Below are positions 60,298-64,000 of a stretch of DNA of 64,000 bases, one piece after another (the stretch's first letter is position 1; the number at the start of each line of letters is the position of its first letter). Below the pieces are notes generated by a model, which made no database searches, was not told the DNA's origin, and saw only the letters and a list, made by a program, of their open reading frames with translations. A program made the position numbers and the translations under genes. Source of the DNA: Candidatus Rokuibacteriota bacterium (GTDB lineage Bacteria > Methylomirabilota > Methylomirabilia > Rokubacteriales > CSP1-6); contig QHTE01000053.1 in the NCBI GenBank assembly GCA_003220685.1, positions 107,257 through 171,256 on the forward strand. Direction: 5' to 3'.

Positions 60298-60327
60298 CTT
60301 ATAGCAGGATCAAAGAAAAGTAATCAA
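60298..60327 (-). promoter_or_regulatory. Sigma-70-like promoter of porin copy 2
   Basis: Reverse strand TTGATT (60327-60322), 18 bases, TATAAG (60303-60298), the direct counterpart of the promoter at 58118-58147. It lies about 90 bases before the leader ORF. Confidence 0.65.
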
Positions 60328-60339
60328 CTTAAGTTAAGT

Positions 60340-61311
60340 TCAGGTTGCGATGGCCTCGCCATCCCCGCCGCGATCGGCCGAGCGGTACGCGGCATCGACG
60401 ATGGCGACCGCTCGCAGCCCGTCCTCGACGGAGATGGGAAAGTCGGTACCCTCGCGCAGAGCCCGCACGAAGGCGCGCAGGGTCTCTCGCACGGTCGGCA
60501 CGGGAGCGGGGACAGACAGCGCGAGGCGCTCGGAGCCACGCACCAGATGGACGAGCCCGTGAACGTGATCCGCCAGTAGTTGCCCGCGGGCGCCAGCCAG
60601 CTCGACCACACCCGCCCGGCCGCCCATCGCTCGCGAGCCCGCAATGACGGCGACGAGTGAAGGGTCGCTGAGCTGGCAGGTCAGGGCAAAGCTGTCCTCC
60701 GTTTCGCGCGTGATGAGCCGAGCTGTCTGGCACCAGACGCGGGTGACCTCGCTTCCCGTGAGACAGCGGAGCAGGTCGAAGCTGTGGACGCCGATATGAA
60801 GGAGAATCCCGCCGCCGCTCTCCGCCCGGCGGTCGAGCCAGGCCAGCCGGGCGGGTTCGAATCGATGGCTCAGGTAGAGGGCATGCAACGGAGCGATCTC
60901 GGGAAGGTACGCCTGGAGTGTTTGCACCGTGCTGTTGAAGCGCAGAGTGTGAGCGACCATTGCCCGGACACCGCTGGCGGACACTGCGCGCGCAATGCGC
61001 TGGGCTGCCGCGAGGCTCGTCGCCAGTGGCTTCTCGACCAGCAAGGGCTTACCGGCCCGGCACGTCGCGTCCACGATCGCGGGGTGGAGCGTCGGCGGCA
61101 CCGCCACGACCACGGCCTCCACGTTCGGGTCAGCCACGAGGTCGCGGTAGTCGTCGTGAAACGCGCAGCGATACTCCGCAGCGATCTGTGCCCCTTCAGT
61201 CCGGCTTCGCCGACAGACAGCAACAAGCGCCGCGTCCGTCAGGTCGTCTACGATGTGGCGGGCGTAGCGCGAGCCGTGCTGACCGAGGCCGATCAACCCG
61301 ATGCCGAGCAT
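60340..61311 (-). CDS. Gfo/Idh/MocA-family oxidoreductase
   Basis: A 323-residue NAD(P)-dependent oxidoreductase. 'GIGLIGLGQHGSRYARHIVD' (Rossmann GxGxxG), 'KPLLVEKPLATSLAAAQRIA' (EKP) and 'SGGGILLHIGVHSFDLLRCL' (catalytic GxxxDxGxHxxD variant) are all present. The ATG at 61311 gives the standard family start; the open frame upstream has no family sequence. It probably oxidises a sugar or inositol-type polyol. Unlike the 52388 fragment, it is complete. Confidence 0.92.
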   Translation of the reverse strand: MLGIGLIGLGQHGSRYARHIVDDLTDAALVAVCRRSRTEGAQIAAEYRCAFHDDYRDLVADPNVEAVVVAVPPTLHPAIVDATCRAGKPLLVEKPLATSLAAAQRIARAVSASGVRAMVAHTLRFNSTVQTLQAYLPEIAPLHALYLSHRFEPARLAWLDRRAESGGGILLHIGVHSFDLLRCLTGSEVTRVWCQTARLITRETEDSFALTCQLSDPSLVAVIAGSRAMGGRAGVVELAGARGQLLADHVHGLVHLVRGSERLALSVPAPVPTVRETLRAFVRALREGTDFPISVEDGLRAVAIVDAAYRSADRGGDGEAIAT

Positions 61312-61613
61312 TGATCGAGCGTGCGGGGTGCGAGGGAGAGCATCGAGTGAAAGCCGAGAATAGATGATGGTCGGGTCGGGAGCAAGGGGGCGAAGCGAGG
61401 CTCGAGGGAGACGCCAGCCGCCCGCCTTCGCGCGCGATTTCTTCGTTCTCGTGAACTCGTACGCCAACGCGTACGTTGATGGGCCCTTGAGGGTAATTCA
61501 CGCTTTGCCTCAAGACAAACTGCCCGAGCCGGCACGCAGGAAAATCCAGGTCAATCGCAGCTCCAGCTAGAATCAGCACGTGCGCCGTGATCCCCATTTG
61601 TCGGAGCCCTGTG
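61312..61613. other. Intergenic region without a recognised gene
   Basis: 302 bases between divergent oxidoreductase and DUF1801 genes. A 68-codon open frame and the self-palindromic pair CGTACG...CGTACG (near 61460-61475) are seen, without homology or a good promoter that I can name. Confidence 0.4.
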
Positions 61614-62042
61614 ATGCCTAACGTGCGCCGCAAGAAACAAAAGGAACGGAAGAGCGGGTCTCAGAAAGGAAAGTCTCCATCTCGGATGATAGACGAGAGG
61701 ATCAAGGAGCTGGGCGACTGGCGGGGCAAGATGCTCTCCCGGCTCCGCACTTTGATCAAGCAAGCCGACCCCGAGGTGGTCGAGGAGTGGAAGTGGAGAG
61801 GGGTTCCGGTGTGGTCTCACGACGGATTGATCTGCACCGGCGAGACGTACAAGAACGTCGTGAAGATGACCTTTTCCAAGGGGGCCGCACTTGAGGACCC
61901 GTCAGGCCTCTTCAACTCCAGCCTCGATGGCAACACCAGGCGTGCCATCGACCTCCACGAGGGCGAGAAGATTGACGAGGAGGCATTGAAGGCTCTTATT
62001 CACGCGGCCGTAACGCTGAACGCGTCCCGCGCCCACGGCTGA
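61614..62042 (+). CDS. DUF1801 family protein
   Basis: A 142-residue protein with a very basic N-terminus ('RRKKQKERKSGSQKGKSPS') and a DUF1801 (YdhG-like) domain: 'RLRTLIKQADPEVVEEWKWR', 'GVPVWSHDGLICTGETYKNV', 'MTFSKGAALEDPSGLFN'. Function of the domain is unknown. ATG at 61614; an in-frame GTG is 27 bases upstream. Confidence 0.85.
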   Translation: MPNVRRKKQKERKSGSQKGKSPSRMIDERIKELGDWRGKMLSRLRTLIKQADPEVVEEWKWRGVPVWSHDGLICTGETYKNVVKMTFSKGAALEDPSGLFNSSLDGNTRRAIDLHEGEKIDEEALKALIHAAVTLNASRAHG

Positions 62043-62283
62043 TCGAGCTGAAGGGGTAAGACGCCTAAGAGCGGATTATGGTCAATCGCACCTTCAGCGA
62101 TGCCAAATGCGAGGCTGATCATCCGGCTGCGAGGCGAGCTCTTTTGGTCGGAGCGCCGTGCGAGACTGGGTCTGCCTAACTTAACGGCGGTTGCTCGGTT
62201 GTGACAGGGTGGAACGCCAGCGATCGGCCGTCCTCTGCTAGTGTCCCGCCAGCCATTTGGAGTCTTGTGATAGAAGTCTCAGG

Positions 62284-63480
62284 GTGCGCCCGGCCCCGCG
62301 TCGCTGGCTGATCGTCGCCGCGCTCTTCACGGTCACCTACGGAGTCTCGACCCCGCTCGCGGCCTACGGCGTGTTCCTGCCGGTCTTCGCCGAGACCTTC
62401 GCGTGGAGCCGGGGGGCGATCTCGACCGCGCTGTCGGTGAATCTGCTGCTCGGTGGCGTCGCCGGCTTCGGCATCGGCGCGCTCGCCGATCGTCACGGGC
62501 CTCGCGTGATGCTCGTCGCCACGGTGATCCTCGCGGGCTCCGCCTTCGCGCTGGTCTCGACGGTCCATGCGCTGTGGCAGCTCTATCTGCTCGTCGGCGT
62601 GCTGGGCGGGATCGGGATGTCGAGCTTCTACCTGCTCTCCACGACGACCGTCACACGCTGGTTCGACGGGCATCGCGGTCTGGCGCTGGCCCTCGTTCTC
62701 GTGGGCTTCAATCTCGGCTACATCACGGCCGGCCCCCTGTCGGCGTGGCTCATCGGGAAGGTCGGCTGGCGCGCCGCCTACGCGCTGCTCGGGACCACCA
62801 GCGGGCTCGTCACGATGCTCGCGGCCCTGACGGTGCGCTTGCCGCGCGGTCGCGAGAGACCCGACCCGCGCGCGCAGGATCCGCGCGTGGCGGCCGCCAG
62901 TGGCCTGACCCTGGCCCAGGCGCTGGGCGACGCGCGGCAGTGGGTCCTGAACCTCTCGTGGCTCCTGCTCGGCGCGCTCTCGCTGATGGTCTCGGTGCAC
63001 ATCGTGCCGTTCGCCCACGACCAGGGGATGAGCCTCGCCGGCGCCTCCCTCGCGCTCACGGCCTACGGCCTCGGCGCGGTCAGCGGGCGGGTAGCGTCCG
63101 GCATCGTGTCCGATCGGATCGGCACCTTCACGACGATCCGGCTCGGTTACGCGCTGCAGCTCGTGGCGCTGCTGGCGCTGCTCGGTCTCTCCTCGCGCGA
63201 GGCCCTCCTGGGCTCGCTCGTCGCGCTCGGGATCGGCTTCGCCGCGGCCGACACGATGCTCGCCAAAGCCGTGCCCGACGTGTTCGGGACGCGGGCGCTC
63301 GGCGCGATCCTGGGCGTGCTCAACCTCGGCTGGCGCTGCGGGGCGGCGCTCGGTCCGGCCGCCGCCGGCTTCCTGTACGATCTGACCGGCTCGTACACGA
63401 TCCCGTTCGGCGCCGCGCCGCTCGCGGTGCTGGCAAGCTGGGGGCTGTTCGCGCTAGGCTCATCGCGCCGGCGCGCCTGA
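62284..63480 (+). CDS. Major facilitator superfamily transporter
   Basis: A 398-residue MFS protein with 12 predicted helices. 'TYGVSTPLAAYGVFLPVFAE' (helix 1), the A motif 'GIGALADRHGPRVMLVA', and 'RVASGIVSDRIGTFTTIRLG' (second A motif) are present. Similar to oxalate/formate or monocarboxylate-type carriers. The start is uncertain: GTG at 62284, or TTG at 62257. Substrate unknown. 43 bases before a metallo-hydrolase. Confidence 0.88.
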   Translation: MRPAPRRWLIVAALFTVTYGVSTPLAAYGVFLPVFAETFAWSRGAISTALSVNLLLGGVAGFGIGALADRHGPRVMLVATVILAGSAFALVSTVHALWQLYLLVGVLGGIGMSSFYLLSTTTVTRWFDGHRGLALALVLVGFNLGYITAGPLSAWLIGKVGWRAAYALLGTTSGLVTMLAALTVRLPRGRERPDPRAQDPRVAAASGLTLAQALGDARQWVLNLSWLLLGALSLMVSVHIVPFAHDQGMSLAGASLALTAYGLGAVSGRVASGIVSDRIGTFTTIRLGYALQLVALLALLGLSSREALLGSLVALGIGFAAADTMLAKAVPDVFGTRALGAILGVLNLGWRCGAALGPAAAGFLYDLTGSYTIPFGAAPLAVLASWGLFALGSSRRRA

Positions 63481-63522
63481 GCGCCGGCGCTGCGCTGAAC
63501 GTCAGAGACAAGGAGAGTCCCG

Positions 63523-64000
63523 ATGGATTGCTGCGCTCACGAAGGACCCGGGGGCGGAGACGCGCGGTTCGACATCCACAAAGTCGCCGACGGCGTGTGG
63601 GCGGCCGTGGCGTCGCCCGCGTACAAGGTGAACTGCAACACCGTCATCATCGAGAGCTCCGACGGCGTCATGGTCGTCGACACGCACTCGAAGCCGTCGG
63701 CGGCCCGGGTGATCGTGGAGCGGCTGCGGGACATGACGAAGAAGCCCGTCCGCTACGTGGTCAACACGCACTTCCACTGGGACCACTGGCACGGCAACGA
63801 GGTTTACCCGACGGCGTATCCCGACGCCGAGATCGTGAGCAATAGCATTACGCGCGAGGCCATGGTGAAGAAGGGGCTCAAGCGCATCCAGGACCACGTG
63901 CGCCAGGTGCCGAACGAGATCGCGAAGCTCAAAGCCGACATCCAGGCGGCGAGCCCTGCCCAGCGCGGCAAGCTCGAAGCCGACCTCAAGCTCGCCGCGT
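63523..64000 (+). CDS. MBL-fold metallo-hydrolase, N-terminal part (cut by window edge)
   Basis: The open frame from the ATG at 63523 (after 'AAGGAGAGTCCCG') runs off the window. 'DIHKVADGVWAAVASPAYKV', 'VVNTHFHWDHWHGNEVYPT' (HxHxDH) and the helical insert 'QVPNEIAKLKADIQAASPAQ' make it a close paralogue of the Tat-exported enzyme at 34880. Unlike that one it starts with a short Cys-containing leader ('MDCCAHEGPGGG') and no signal peptide. Confidence 0.88.
   Translation, partial: MDCCAHEGPGGGDARFDIHKVADGVWAAVASPAYKVNCNTVIIESSDGVMVVDTHSKPSAARVIVERLRDMTKKPVRYVVNTHFHWDHWHGNEVYPTAYPDAEIVSNSITREAMVKKGLKRIQDHVRQVPNEIAKLKADIQAASPAQRGKLEADLKLAA

Noticed and set aside
62043-62283. Possible insertion-sequence remnant before the MFS gene
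   Set aside because: The region looks unlike its neighbours, but I find no terminal inverted repeats or transposase piece to support it.
1-64000. tRNA, rRNA or riboswitch genes
   Set aside because: None recognised by eye; the 40.1-40.25 kb leader was looked at as a riboswitch but fits no known consensus. A covariance-model search would settle this.

Overview
This window is about 64 kb of high-GC DNA from a Gram-negative-type bacterium. Two outer-membrane porin-like genes, several lipoproteins and Tat/Sec-exported enzymes support that envelope type. The gene content is typical of uncultivated soil or subsurface bacteria such as Candidatus Rokubacteria (Methylomirabilota): LLM-class flavin oxidoreductases, amidohydrolases, VOC/glyoxalase proteins, D-2-hydroxyacid dehydrogenases, SDRs, carboxymuconolactone decarboxylase (CMD)-like proteins and a peptide-type ABC transporter. 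This placement is inferred from gene content only. I see no rRNA, tRNA, CRISPR array, intact transposase or replication origin.

Layout. 1-11.4 kb: a secreted protein cut by the window edge, a trypsin-like lipoprotein, an XRE/cupin regulator coupled to a PLP decarboxylase, a TetR regulator heading a PaaA-like/aldolase operon, and an amidohydrolase divergent from a dehydrogenase-CMD-MaoC operon. 11.5-16.6 kb, minus strand: two LLM oxidoreductases, a double VOC protein, DoxX and an alpha/beta hydrolase. 16.7-20.6 kb, plus strand: cupin, hydroxyacid dehydrogenase, SDR, amidohydrolase and a lone receiver domain. 20.6-23.5 kb, minus strand: a DMSO-reductase-family molybdoenzyme and a lytic transglycosylase. 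23.9-30.2 kb: a complete peptide-type ABC transporter operon with a second, internally deleted binding protein. 30.3-33.3 kb: DNA polymerase IV, a patatin lipoprotein and a small coiled-coil protein. 33.3-37.2 kb, minus strand: FMN dehydrogenase, metallo-hydrolase and a large unknown protein. 37.3-39.9 kb: a frameshifted LVIVD-type protein and prolyl-tRNA synthetase. 40-49 kb: a mosaic of intact and broken metabolic genes. 49.6-51.2 kb: a UGSC-family selenoprotein. 54-60.3 kb: a membrane protein behind a sigma-54-type promoter, yqeC, and a tandem porin duplication. 60.3-64 kb: oxidoreductase, DUF1801, MFS transporter and a second metallo-hydrolase cut by the edge.

The most interesting signal is selenium. 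Two genes that look truncated by TGA continue in frame, and each TGA falls exactly where the family has a redox cysteine. One is the CMD/AhpD-like protein (9609-10187, CxxU). The other is the UGSC-family protein (49570-51216, UxxC). Each TGA is followed at the right distance by a bacterial SECIS-like hairpin, and the one in the UGSC gene has the same architecture as the E. coli fdhF element. The window also carries yqeC, an accessory gene of selenium-dependent molybdenum hydroxylases, so the organism probably uses selenium in more than one way.

Other structure: two dispersed intergenic repeat families, a 39-nt tandem repeat ending in a strong hairpin, a duplicated promoter plus 37-codon leader ORF ahead of both porins, and an unusual number of genes with internal deletions or single-base frameshifts. 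Those broken genes could be real decay or metagenome assembly error.
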